A stretch of 56,989 nt of DNA. It comes from Ferrimicrobium sp. GTDB taxonomy: Bacteria > Actinomycetota > Acidimicrobiia > Acidimicrobiales > Acidimicrobiaceae. This document shows, piece by piece, positions 8,367 through 16,643 of this stretch. The position numbers were made by a program, and so were the translations under genes. The notes beneath the pieces are model-generated. The model was not told where the DNA came from, made no database searches, and saw nothing but the letters and a program-made list of their open reading frames with translations. The stretch is taken from the NCBI RefSeq assembly GCF_027364955.1, contig NZ_DAHXOI010000004.1, positions 117,916 through 174,904 of the forward strand, in the 5' to 3' direction. Within the stretch, counting starts at the first letter, position 1. Every line of letters begins with the position of its first letter.

Positions 8367-9392
8367 GTGGCACAGGCACATGACGGACTGGGTGGGTCGA
8401 TGGAGTTTCCTCCGCCAATTGAACAACCCAATGTTTTTCCTCTGTCTTGGGAGTCAAAGACCGCAAAACTCGATGAGATCTGGGCTTCTGCACAGAAGGA
8501 GTATTGGGATCCCGCACGACTTCCATGGGATGGTCTTCGTCTTGATCAGATGTCCGCAGCTGAACGAGAGGCCGTAGCGTACTGGTTTTCGTTGTTATCA
8601 GTCTTTGATGCCTCGGCACCTCCGGTGTTCGCAACTGCGCTGGTACACGCCTATGAGATCCATGAAGAGGACCCCGTACGCAGGGCGTTCTTCTCGATTA
8701 CCCGTGACGAGCAGAACCACGAGATCGTCTGTGGCAAGGCCATCTCGTTGCTGACCCCAGGTGGCCCTCTTGACTACGAACCGCAGTCGGATCTTGGACG
8801 CCGGGCCAAGCGCAATGTCCAATGGCTCTATCACAACGGTGCACGCTATTGGAATGGTTACAAAAAGGCAGTCCCTCGCTACTCCATGGCGGTGCTGTTT
8901 AGCTCCTTCCTCATGGGGGAAGTAGCGTCATCGACACTGTTTCATTATATGTATACACACACGACGATTCCCGTCTTCAAGGAGGCGTTCCGGGCGATCG
9001 GTCGTGATGAGGGGCGACACATGGCCATCTGTTTGTCCTTAATGGAGCGTGATTATCCCAAGATCAGCGATGAGGATCGCTCGATTGTGACAAAGCAGAT
9101 CAGAGCAGGCTATGTCTTCCTCTCCGGTGTACTCTTTGAGCCTCCCTCCGACTTCTGGGATCTTCCTGACGACTTTATCTCCACACAACGCGAGATTGAG
9201 GAGGTTGCCCGTGCAGCGGGACTGGGAGTCGCCACCTACGATGAGAAGTTAGAGAATTGGCGACAGGCGATGCTCAATGTCAAGGGGGTCTTGGAGCGTT
9301 ATGATATTCCGTTCCCAGCCATCCCGGAGGTCGGCATCTCTGGAGAGGAAGTCACGGACGTAAATTGGGACGAGATCATTCCAGTGTTTTAG
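8367..9392 (+). CDS. R2/R2lox-like di-iron ferritin-fold protein, putative oxygenase
   Basis: A 341-aa protein of the ribonucleotide-reductase-R2/ferritin-like class. A full six-ligand di-iron set can be traced in R2 order: Asp81, Glu115-x2-His118 (RDEQNH), Glu185 (LMGEVA) and Glu215-x2-His218 (RDEGRH). Spacing resembles R2lox. The Val and Tyr that form the R2lox ether cross-link correspond here to Ala84 and Ser180, and no NrdA partner is nearby, so neither nucleotide reduction nor classical R2lox chemistry is expected. Start is GTG at 8367 behind AAAGGGG. It is first in an operon of Paa-like enzymes and divergent from a ferredoxin-reductase, so I infer an O2-activating hydroxylase or epoxidase on an aromatic or acyl-CoA substrate. 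It is not PaaA by sequence. Fold is confident, substrate is not. Confidence 0.75.
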   Translation: MAQAHDGLGGSMEFPPPIEQPNVFPLSWESKTAKLDEIWASAQKEYWDPARLPWDGLRLDQMSAAEREAVAYWFSLLSVFDASAPPVFATALVHAYEIHEEDPVRRAFFSITRDEQNHEIVCGKAISLLTPGGPLDYEPQSDLGRRAKRNVQWLYHNGARYWNGYKKAVPRYSMAVLFSSFLMGEVASSTLFHYMYTHTTIPVFKEAFRAIGRDEGRHMAICLSLMERDYPKISDEDRSIVTKQIRAGYVFLSGVLFEPPSDFWDLPDDFISTQREIEEVARAAGLGVATYDEKLENWRQAMLNVKGVLERYDIPFPAIPEVGISGEEVTDVNWDEIIPVF

Positions 9393-10240
9393 GTCGAGAT
9401 CAAGAGGCAACGATTGGGATCGTCGGTGGAGGAACCATGGGCGCCTCGATCGCTTCCCAGTCGTTGTTGTGTGGTCTTCGGACTACCGTCATTGAGGCTA
9501 GGGCAGATGCGGCCGCGCGGGCTAGAGAGCACATCATCGCTACGTTAAGTCGGGCGCGTAGCCGTGGATTCACCGACATCCCAGCGGAGGTCGTCGACCA
9601 AAACTTAGAGGTCGTCGTTGACTACGAGCGGCTTGCGGGTGCGCATGTCGTGATCGAGAGCGTGCCAGAGATCGTCGAACTCAAACGCGATGTTTTGCAA
9701 CGGATCCGTCTCGTGGTTGGAGATGAGGTGCCGATCGGTTCCAACACCTCCGCGATTGCTATTGGCAGTCTGCAACAGGGCGTGGCAGGCGCGGACAATA
9801 TCGGTGGGTTGCACTTTTTTAATCCCGTTCCCGCCTCTTCGTTGGTCGAAATCGTCGTCGGTCCCTCCACCAATGAGGCGACGGTCGCGGTCTTTAGGGC
9901 ATTGGCGGAACGACTCGATAAAGAGGCGATCGTGGTCAAGGATGCGCCCGGCTTTGCGACCTCACGTTTGGGGGTAGCCCTCGGCCTTGAGGCAATCCGC
10001 ATGTTTGAAGAGGGGGTGGCAAGCGCTGCCGATATTGACCAAGCGATGGTGCTTGGCTATAAACATCCGGTTGGTCCATTGCGGCTGACCGATTTGGTCG
10101 GGCTCGATGTCCGTCTGGCGATAGCACGCTACCTCGAACAAACGTTAGGTGATCGCTTTGCGCCCCCCGAGCTACTGATCTCGATGGTTGAGGCTGGCCG
10201 CCTCGGGAAGAAATCTGGGCAGGGATTCTTTGACTGGTGA
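9365..10240 (+). CDS. paaH: 3-hydroxyacyl-CoA dehydrogenase, PaaH/FadB2-like
   Basis: An NAD-dependent 3-hydroxyacyl-CoA dehydrogenase of 291 aa, single-domain type. The Rossmann motif GIVGGGTMGASIA starts at residue 18, SNTSAI near 126, and the catalytic His150 and Glu162 are in GLHFFNPVP and LVEIVVG. VVKDAPGFATSRL marks entry into the C-terminal helical domain. No ATG precedes the Rossmann fold; the only in-frame start is TTG at 9365, overlapping the di-iron gene by 28 nt, so translation is probably coupled. In a Paa-type route it would oxidise 3-hydroxyadipyl-CoA to 3-oxoadipyl-CoA; a general beta-oxidation role cannot be excluded. Confidence 0.85.
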   Translation: MGRDHSSVLGRDQEATIGIVGGGTMGASIASQSLLCGLRTTVIEARADAAARAREHIIATLSRARSRGFTDIPAEVVDQNLEVVVDYERLAGAHVVIESVPEIVELKRDVLQRIRLVVGDEVPIGSNTSAIAIGSLQQGVAGADNIGGLHFFNPVPASSLVEIVVGPSTNEATVAVFRALAERLDKEAIVVKDAPGFATSRLGVALGLEAIRMFEEGVASAADIDQAMVLGYKHPVGPLRLTDLVGLDVRLAIARYLEQTLGDRFAPPELLISMVEAGRLGKKSGQGFFDW

Positions 10241-10262
10241 TCACGGCACGCTAGGTTCAGCG

Positions 10263-11024
10263 ATGCAAGAGCCTTCGGGGCCCACGCACGGTCAATCCTT
10301 GGTGCTGATGAGCCAATCCGAGGGTGTCTTGCAGTTGAGTCTCAATCGACCCGAGAAGCGTAATGCCCTCTCGCTCGCACTGGTCGATCAACTGCGCCAA
10401 ACGCTCGAGCGTCTGCGGCACCAACCGGCCGTACTTGTCGTGACCTCCAGCACACCGGGGATGTTTATTGCTGGAGCTGATATCGCTGAGCTCGGCGAGC
10501 GTGGCGAGGAGGAGGCGTTCCGAGCCTTCAACGTAGAGCTCTTCGATGCGATAGCGCGTTGGCGTTGGCCCTCTATCGCAGCTATCGATGGGCCCGCTTT
10601 TGGCGGCGGATTGGAGTGTGCACTCGCCTGCGACCTTCGGGTGGCATCACCAAGGGCTCGCTTCGCACAGCCGGAGTTGGGTCTTGGTATTCTGGCTGGT
10701 GCTGGAGGAAATTGGCGTCTTCCTGGCCTCGTCGGGGTGGGCGTTGCTCGCAAAATGCTCTACCTTGGTGAGGTGATTGACGCAGCTGGTGCACTCTCGT
10801 CCGGTCTTGTTGACGAGGTCTGTGATGACCCAGTCCTGTGCGCACGCAAGTGGGCAGAGACCATCAGGACCAAACCGTGGCGCGCTCTTGAGATAACAAA
10901 GCTAGCCTTGGGGACAGGTGGACGTTCGTCGACCGGACTCATCGACATCTTAGGTCAGGCGATCCTGTTTGAGTCGGAGGAGAAGCGGGCTCGGATGCAG
11001 ACGTTTCTTGACCGACACCACTAG
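10263..11024 (+). CDS. paaF: Enoyl-CoA hydratase, PaaF-like
   Basis: A crotonase-fold hydratase of 253 aa. The oxyanion-hole segments FIAGADIAEL (about residue 68) and GPAFGGGLECALACD (about 110) are intact, and both glutamates needed for water addition are present, Glu118 (GGGLE) and Glu138 (AQPELGLGI). I start it at ATG 10263, just after the paaH-like stop; a longer frame back to 10188 would overlap that gene by 53 nt. It would hydrate 2,3-dehydroadipyl-CoA or a similar enoyl-CoA. Contrast with the crotonase at 11525, which has Asp in place of the second Glu. Confidence 0.85.
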   Translation: MQEPSGPTHGQSLVLMSQSEGVLQLSLNRPEKRNALSLALVDQLRQTLERLRHQPAVLVVTSSTPGMFIAGADIAELGERGEEEAFRAFNVELFDAIARWRWPSIAAIDGPAFGGGLECALACDLRVASPRARFAQPELGLGILAGAGGNWRLPGLVGVGVARKMLYLGEVIDAAGALSSGLVDEVCDDPVLCARKWAETIRTKPWRALEITKLALGTGGRSSTGLIDILGQAILFESEEKRARMQTFLDRHH

Positions 11025-11049
11025 CGAGTGCGAAAGGCTGCAAAGGGTT

Positions 11050-11535
11050 ATGCGCGAGTTTTCGTTGTCAGAGAGATATCCCATTCTCTACAAGGGGTAT
11101 GGTGAGATCGCGATCGGGGAACGGCAGGCAACAAGGGGTCGCACCATCACCGAAGTCGATATTACCAATTGGTGTGCGCTGACTGGGGATTGGTTCTATC
11201 TCCATACGGACGCCCATGCGGCGCAAGCGTCGATGTTTCAGCGAGTGGTCGCTCCCGGTATTATGGTGTTCGCGATGGCTACCGGTCTCGGAGTCCCAGC
11301 GGATTCTACCGCAATTCTTGCCAACTATGGCTCTGACTCTATTCGCTATCCACACCCGACCTTTGTGGGTGACACCATCCATCTCGAAGCTGAGGTCATT
11401 GCCAAGGAGGACAAGGGCCAAGACCGTGGGGTGGTTGCATTGCGTTGGCAGGTACTCAATCAGGAGACAACGCTCGTCTGTACCAGCGTATTAAAGGTCC
11501 TCGTCGCTCGGGAGGTCCGTCCCTATGGCGTTTGA
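11050..11535 (+). CDS. MaoC-like hydratase resembling the free-standing C-terminal domain of PaaZ
   Basis: A 161-aa single hotdog-domain protein. ALTGDWFYLHTDAHAA carries the MaoC catalytic Asp47 and His52; the Asn-Pro of classical R-hydratases is replaced by Phe-Tyr, as in the PaaZ hydratase domain (TGDxFYxH). ANYGSDSIRYPHPTFVGDTI and the WQVLNQ segment also recall PaaZ. PaaZ normally joins an aldehyde dehydrogenase to this domain and opens the oxepin-CoA ring; here only the hydratase part exists, so a separate aldehyde dehydrogenase would be needed and none is in the cluster. The ATG at 11050 was chosen because the longer frame overlaps the preceding gene by 56 nt. The assignment rests on remembered family sequence. 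Confidence 0.7.
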   Translation: MREFSLSERYPILYKGYGEIAIGERQATRGRTITEVDITNWCALTGDWFYLHTDAHAAQASMFQRVVAPGIMVFAMATGLGVPADSTAILANYGSDSIRYPHPTFVGDTIHLEAEVIAKEDKGQDRGVVALRWQVLNQETTLVCTSVLKVLVAREVRPYGV

Positions 11536-12331
11536 ACGCGCCCTACCAGGGACCCTGTCGAGCCGAGATCCAGTGGTCTTTGCTCGTGGTGATGAGGTCG
11601 CCGAAGTATGGTTGAACCGGCCAGAGCGCCTGAATGCCACCACGGAGGCGATGGTGCACATGTTCAACGATGCGCTCGATGAGGTCGAGAAACGTCCACC
11701 ACGAGCCCTGCTGGTTGCTGGCGTGGGTCGAGCGTTTTGTGCCGGACGCGATCTTAGCGAGGCAAACCCTGAGGAGGAGGATGCTGAGGGGATTCTCGCT
11801 GAGCTCTATAACCCGCTGCTACTGCGGCTGGCCACTCTCGAGACAATCACGGTAGCGGCGGCGCATGGCGCCGTCCTCGGCACTGGACTCGGATTGGCAC
11901 TCTCGTGTGACTTGGTCATCACCTCGACCACGAGTCGCTGGGGGTCTCCGTTTGGTCGCATTGGGGCCGTTCTCGACTCTGGCGGCCATTATTTTTTTTC
12001 AAACCTTGGCATTGCACGGGCTTTTGGTCTCATCCTGCTTGGTGAACTGCTCGATGGACGAGGTGCGTTCGAACAGGGACTTGTCTCAAGAGTCGTCGAT
12101 GATGTCGAGTTTGATGAAGAGGTCTCCCGTTGGGTGAGCCGAGTGGCTCAAGGACCAACCCAGGCATTTCTTGCCTCCAAACGCATCCTGAATGAAGCAC
12201 GCGTGCCTGCCCTCACCAAGATACTCTCCATGGAGGCCAAAGAACAGGGCCTGTGTGCCACGACTGGTGATTACCGATCGGGCATTCGTGCCTTTGTGGC
12301 GCATCAAGACCCCTTGTTTACGGGACGTTGA
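11525..12331 (+). CDS. paaG: Enoyl-CoA isomerase, PaaG-like
   Basis: A 268-aa crotonase-family protein closest in pattern to PaaG, which isomerises ring-1,2-epoxyphenylacetyl-CoA to oxepin-CoA and shifts enoyl-CoA double bonds. AFCAGRDLSEAN at about 70 matches the PaaG oxyanion loop, and the single catalytic acid of PaaG (Asp in PDCGG) is conserved as Asp151 in VLDSGGH. The hydratase Glu pair is absent. The C-terminus with YRSGIRAFVAHQDPLFTG also matches PaaG. It starts 11 nt inside the end of the MaoC-like gene. This is the strongest single pointer to a phenylacetate-type pathway. Confidence 0.82.
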   Translation: MAFERALPGTLSSRDPVVFARGDEVAEVWLNRPERLNATTEAMVHMFNDALDEVEKRPPRALLVAGVGRAFCAGRDLSEANPEEEDAEGILAELYNPLLLRLATLETITVAAAHGAVLGTGLGLALSCDLVITSTTSRWGSPFGRIGAVLDSGGHYFFSNLGIARAFGLILLGELLDGRGAFEQGLVSRVVDDVEFDEEVSRWVSRVAQGPTQAFLASKRILNEARVPALTKILSMEAKEQGLCATTGDYRSGIRAFVAHQDPLFTGR

Positions 12332-12334
12332 GTC

Positions 12335-12946
12335 TTGGTTGACTCTCTCGTGCCAGCGCGCCGCCAAGAGATCGCGCGACTTGCGGTGAATCGATTCGCG
12401 CTACAGGGCTTTGATGGCACATCGATGAACGATCTTGCTCAGCATGTCGGCCTCTCGAAGGCGGGTATCTATCACTACTTTGCTACCAAGGAGGCGATTC
12501 TCTTTGAGGCGTTGCTGGGGTATTCCGAGCGGCTCTTGTCGACCGTGCAGCACGCCCTCGAAGGTGGCAGCACCCCCACAGCGCAGCTATCGCGGGTGAT
12601 CGAAGCGGTGCTGTATCTTTATCGTGATGCCGATGCCTATCACCAAGCCCAGATCAATGACCTTGCACGCCTTGCACCATCCCAGCAGGAGATCATTCGC
12701 GAGAACGAACGCCAGGTTGTCCGAGTGATGGAAGGACTTCTACAGCGGGTAGGACCCGAACTCGATGCATCGACCGTCAAAGCGTTGACGATGTCAACGT
12801 TCGGTATTTTGAACTGGCATGCTCGCTGGTTTCGTGAGGGATCAGGAAGGCTGGGACTGTCCGAGTATGCGAGCCTGGTCACCGAGTTTGTTGTGGGTGG
12901 AGTGGCCAACGTAGTGGTCCAACGGACACGGGAGGGGCAACCATGA
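12335..12946 (+). CDS. TetR/AcrR-family regulator
   Basis: A 203-aa one-component repressor. The N-terminal helix-turn-helix (about residues 29-49) reads MNDLAQHVGLSKAGIYHYF, followed by TKEAILFEAL, the standard TetR DNA-binding block; the rest is a helical ligand-binding domain. Start is TTG at 12335 or GTG at 12350. It lies inside the catabolic operon, 3 nt after paaG-like and overlapping paaI-like by ATGA, so it is probably autoregulatory through the palindrome at 8329-8346. An acyl-CoA or aryl-CoA intermediate is the likely inducer (inference from PaaR-type regulators). Confidence 0.85.
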   Translation: MVDSLVPARRQEIARLAVNRFALQGFDGTSMNDLAQHVGLSKAGIYHYFATKEAILFEALLGYSERLLSTVQHALEGGSTPTAQLSRVIEAVLYLYRDADAYHQAQINDLARLAPSQQEIIRENERQVVRVMEGLLQRVGPELDASTVKALTMSTFGILNWHARWFREGSGRLGLSEYASLVTEFVVGGVANVVVQRTREGQP

Positions 12947-13368
12947 CCGATCAGGAGCTCGCACAAGCGTGCGCGAAGGCGATGTATGCTCGCGATGTCG
13001 CGTCACAAGCGCTTGGAATCGAGGTCACAGAGGTGGGGCCGGGTTTAGCGCATCTCACCATGCAGGTGACGGATGCGATGGTAAACGGGCATGGAATCTG
13101 TCATGGTGGTTATCTCTTTCTCTTCGCTGACACCGCGTTCGCCTTTGCCTGCAATACCTATAACGTGGTGACGGTAGCGCAGAGTGCAGCGGTGGAGTTT
13201 ATTGTGCCGGTCTACCGGGGAGAACGGTTGGATGCGCGAGCGCGAGAGGTGACCCGCTTTGGAAGGAACGGGCTCTATGATATTGCGGTTGAACGAGGGG
13301 GCGAGGTCGTTGCGCTCTTCCATGGTCGATCGCGGTCATTGGGACAACCGGTGTTAGAGGAGGAGTAA
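12943..13368 (+). CDS. paaI: PaaI-family hotdog thioesterase
   Basis: A 141-aa single hotdog-fold thioesterase of the PaaI type. MVNGHGICHGGYLFLFADTAF carries the HGG motif (54-56) and the catalytic Asp63 of PaaI; the strand AQSAAVEFIVPVYRGE follows as in the family. The start overlaps the tetR stop (ATGA). PaaI hydrolyses stalled aryl-CoA intermediates and recycles CoA when the pathway jams, so its presence supports an aerobic CoA-thioester aromatic route rather than simple fatty-acid oxidation. Confidence 0.88.
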   Translation: MTDQELAQACAKAMYARDVASQALGIEVTEVGPGLAHLTMQVTDAMVNGHGICHGGYLFLFADTAFAFACNTYNVVTVAQSAAVEFIVPVYRGERLDARAREVTRFGRNGLYDIAVERGGEVVALFHGRSRSLGQPVLEEE

Positions 13369-13370
13369 TC

Positions 13371-14570
13371 GTGCCAAAGGCCTATATCGTTGGAGGGGTT
13401 CGAACACCGTTTGGTCGTTATGGTGGCGCACTCTCGTCGGTGCGTACCGATGACCTTGCCGCAGATGTCCTACGAGCACTCGTCTCCCGGTATCCGTCGG
13501 TGATCGGGCATATCGATGAGGTGATCCTGGGCTGTGCGAACCAAGCGGGCGAGGACAACCGCAACGTTGCCCGTATGGCGAGTCTGTTGGCGGGGCTTGG
13601 CGTTGAGACCCCAGGCGTCACCGTGAACCGGCTCTGTGGCTCCGGACTCGAGGCCATCTTGACCGCCTCGCGGTTGATTCAGAGCGGCGACGGTGAAGTC
13701 GTGATCGCCGGTGGTGTTGAGGGGATGTCTCGAGCCCCGTTTGTCATGCCGAAGGCCGCTAGTCCCTTCGATCGTTCAATGCAGGTGTTCGATACCACTC
13801 TGGGGTGGCGGTTCATCAATGCACGCATGCGAGAGGAGTACGGCATCGACTCGATGGGTGAGACGGCTGAGAACGTTGCAGAGGAGTTTTCGATCTCTCG
13901 CGATGATCAAGACGCCTTCGCGCAGCGATCACAGGAGCGTGCCGCCAAGGCGCAGGAGAACGGACGGCTCAGCCGCGAGATCGTTCCTGTCGAGGTCCAA
14001 AGTCGGCGCCAGAGCACGATGGTCGACCGCGACGAGCATCCTCGCTTGACCTCCTTGGACAAGTTAGCCCAACTCAAGGCGGCGTTCCGGCCGGGAGGTA
14101 CGGTTACGGCCGGCAACGCGAGTGGGCTCAATGATGGAGCAGGCGCGCTGCTTGTCGTGAGTGATCAGGTGGTTGATCGGTATTCGCTGACTCCCATGGC
14201 AGAGGTGGTGGCGGGGGCAACCGCGGGCGTGCCACCCCGCATCATGGGGATTGGGCCAGTGCCCGCTTCGCGCCGGGTGATGGAGCGGCTGGATCTGCGC
14301 ATTACCGACTTTGGCGTCATTGAGTTGAACGAAGCCTTTGCGGCGCAGTCGCTCGCTTGCCTGCGACAACTCGGTTTGCCCGATGATGCGGATTTTGTCA
14401 ACCCGAATGGTGGCGCGATCGCCTTGGGACACCCACTTGGTGCGAGCGGGGCGCGCCTCGCACTGACGGCGACGACCGAGTTAGCCGAACGTGATCTCGA
14501 TCTCGCGTTGGTGACGATGTGCATTGGAGTTGGGCAAGGGATCGCCGCAGTGCTCCGAAGAGTGCGCTAG
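13371..14570 (+). CDS. paaJ: Thiolase, 3-oxoadipyl-CoA/acetyl-CoA acyltransferase, PaaJ-like
   Basis: A 399-aa degradative-type thiolase. The nucleophile is Cys89 in VNRLCGSGLEA. NEAFAAQS, the His motif NPNGGAIALGHPLGASG and the final CIGVGQGIA carry the other active-site residues. Start is GTG at 13371, two bases after the paaI-like stop. As last gene of the operon it would cleave 3-oxoadipyl-CoA to succinyl-CoA and acetyl-CoA. Ordinary 3-ketoacyl-CoA thiolase activity is equally compatible with the residues; the neighbours decide the call. Confidence 0.85.
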   Translation: MPKAYIVGGVRTPFGRYGGALSSVRTDDLAADVLRALVSRYPSVIGHIDEVILGCANQAGEDNRNVARMASLLAGLGVETPGVTVNRLCGSGLEAILTASRLIQSGDGEVVIAGGVEGMSRAPFVMPKAASPFDRSMQVFDTTLGWRFINARMREEYGIDSMGETAENVAEEFSISRDDQDAFAQRSQERAAKAQENGRLSREIVPVEVQSRRQSTMVDRDEHPRLTSLDKLAQLKAAFRPGGTVTAGNASGLNDGAGALLVVSDQVVDRYSLTPMAEVVAGATAGVPPRIMGIGPVPASRRVMERLDLRITDFGVIELNEAFAAQSLACLRQLGLPDDADFVNPNGGAIALGHPLGASGARLALTATTELAERDLDLALVTMCIGVGQGIAAVLRRVR

Positions 14571-15572
14571 GAGGACTTCTGCCCCCTCGAGGCTTGGTGG
14601 TGGCTATCCCATGCACTTCTTGCGACACAGCTGATGTCTACGAGCTAGCAAACGCTTGGCACCTGGCTAGTCGGTGCGTCGAAGTCGATGACGGCGGCCC
14701 AGGGTAGACCACTCGGCCAGATTCACGTGACTGGCCAATCGCAATCATGAGTGTGACGGGGCGAATTTTCTGGCTCTTCTGACATTCCTGTGGATGGATT
14801 AGCCATCCCGTGTAGCAACGGCAGGTCGAGCACTTCTAGCAGCTTGCTCGCTAGGGCAAGATGGCCTTGGTGGAGTGAAACACCCCGAGGAGCGAGGGTG
14901 ATCGCCTGCACGTGAACGCGTGAGGCATCCTTGGTCACCATGGGGGATCCGTGTAGAGCAAAAGAGGTGCTCGTCGATCCGTACCTGCTGGGACCTGCAA
15001 ATTGTGCCCCTGCCGACGTCGTGGTTGGGTCAATCCCTCCTCCTCCGATCCCTCGTGGGTGTGCTGCCTGGTTGGGGGTTTGTGGTCAATCATGGCCCAT
15101 CGGTGGCGCGTGGAAGAGACGCACACCAATTGTTGGACTGTGACGAACCGCGTACCCTTTGGCGCCTCAGGGCAAGCGTAGATGACCGGGAGAGTGGGGC
15201 TGCTACGGATTTGCAGAAACGATTACCCTAACGGTTCGGTTTAGGTCGAGAACATCTGCGTCGCCTAGGTACCAGGAGGCGTCTCTGTTCTGTCGTTTAG
15301 CGGATCGTCCGTCTAAGCCCCGAGTTTGGTAGCGGCGTGCTCGGTGCCTGGATCCTGGTGCTGGCTGCGATGATTGTACCCTGCTTGTCTGGGTCAATGC
15401 AGATACTTCGTTGCCGAAGCTGGCTGGTGCGCTCATTGCTGCTTAGCCAAGCAGTGTAGGTTCGCACGAGTGAAGGTACGACGATGGCACTACGACGATG
15501 GCGCTATGGCGATGGAGGGTTGCTTGCGAAACGCGCTGATCGGTCTGTTGATCATGGGGATGATGGAGGGTG
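14571..15572. other. 1-kb region without a convincing gene
   Basis: About 1,000 bases separate two convergent operons. Short frames exist, the most protein-like being a 72-codon minus-strand frame at 14723-14941, but none has a Shine-Dalgarno site or a recognisable domain. No tRNA, clear terminator or insertion-sequence end was found. It may be decayed coding sequence or hold an unrecognised RNA. Confidence 0.5.
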
Positions 15573-16598
15573 CTAGTGAGGCGGGGCGGCGGTTTCGCGC
15601 GATACCCGCCAGGACGGGTCCCGATAGGTCGCTTCGATATTGTCGGCTACGCCGAGGATGAGCGCAAAGAGTGCCATGCGGATTGGAATGCCGCGATCAG
15701 TTTGGCGAAAGATGGCGAGACGTGGATCGGTATCAAGATCGGTGCTGAGATCATTTGATGCGGGAGTTGAGTCGCGCGGCAACGGATGCATGATGACGGT
15801 CGATTGGTCTCCAACGTGGTTGACGAAGGCCATGTTGACATGAAAGTCAGAGCTGTAGCCCTCGATCTGTTCTCCCTGGAGGCGTTCGCGCTGGATGCGG
15901 GTGGTATAAATGACGTCGGCGCGTTCGGGTTCAGTTGGCAAGGCGTTTAGTTGATTGACCCTATGTCCACGTGCCTCGACGAGTTCCACGATAGAGGCGG
16001 GCATGGAAAGTAGTTCAGGGGCCAGAAGCGTGAAGGTCATTCTCTCGTAGAGGCTGAGGAGCTTGATGAGCGAGTGAACGGTGCGCCCATATTTGAGATC
16101 ACCGACGAAGAGGATGTGAGAGCCGTCCAAGCGCTTGTTGCGGGTGGCAAACTCTTCCTCGATGGTGTAGATGTCAAGCAGTGCCTGTGTTGGGTGCTCG
16201 GCGGCACCATCACCTGCATTGATTACCGGTACGAGCGAGGCATCGGCGAACTGGGCAACAGACCCTGCCTCCGGGTGCCGGATGGTCATGATATCGGCAT
16301 AACCGCTGATGACCCTCGCGGTGTCGGCGATCGATTCCCCCTTGGCCATGGAGGAGAACGTCAGGCCGACGGTCTCGCGTACGGCACCTCCGAGGCGCGA
16401 AAAGGCGCTTCCAAAGCTGAGGCGTGTTCGCGTGCTTGCCTCAAGGAAGAGGCTCGCCAAGACGGCTCCTTCGAGGGCGCGGGTGATTTTTCTGCGTCGT
16501 GCAACCGGCTCCAGGCGCTGAGCAACCGTGATGACTAGTTCGACATCCTCTCTGGAGAGTTGATCCACCGAGAGGAGGTGGCTACCTAGGAACTCCAA
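15573..16598 (-). CDS. pyrB: Aspartate carbamoyltransferase, catalytic chain
   Basis: A 341-aa ATCase catalytic subunit that condenses aspartate and carbamoyl phosphate in pyrimidine synthesis. The carbamoyl-phosphate loop FLEASTRTRLSF is at about residue 52, the mobile-loop Lys is in SSMAKGES, HPTQALLDIYTI near 135, the aspartate-site motif VGDLKYGRTVHSL near 166 and HPLPR near 270. Wording is closer to the E. coli-type chain than to many actinobacterial PyrB proteins. Start is TTG at 16598 with AAAAAGGAG six bases before it. No pyrR, pyrC, pyrI or carA flanks it. It is followed at a distance by the acyl-CoA ligase on the same strand. Confidence 0.93.
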   Translation of the reverse strand: MEFLGSHLLSVDQLSREDVELVITVAQRLEPVARRRKITRALEGAVLASLFLEASTRTRLSFGSAFSRLGGAVRETVGLTFSSMAKGESIADTARVISGYADIMTIRHPEAGSVAQFADASLVPVINAGDGAAEHPTQALLDIYTIEEEFATRNKRLDGSHILFVGDLKYGRTVHSLIKLLSLYERMTFTLLAPELLSMPASIVELVEARGHRVNQLNALPTEPERADVIYTTRIQRERLQGEQIEGYSSDFHVNMAFVNHVGDQSTVIMHPLPRDSTPASNDLSTDLDTDPRLAIFRQTDRGIPIRMALFALILGVADNIEATYRDPSWRVSRETAAPPH

Positions 16599-16643
16599 AG
16601 CTGACTCCTTTTTCGATGCGGCGGGTGATGATGCTCGGCCACC

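Noticed and set aside
8367-9392. Ribonucleotide reductase small subunit
   Set aside because: No NrdA gene is near and the gene heads a catabolic operon beside an oxygenase-type reductase; only the fold is shared.
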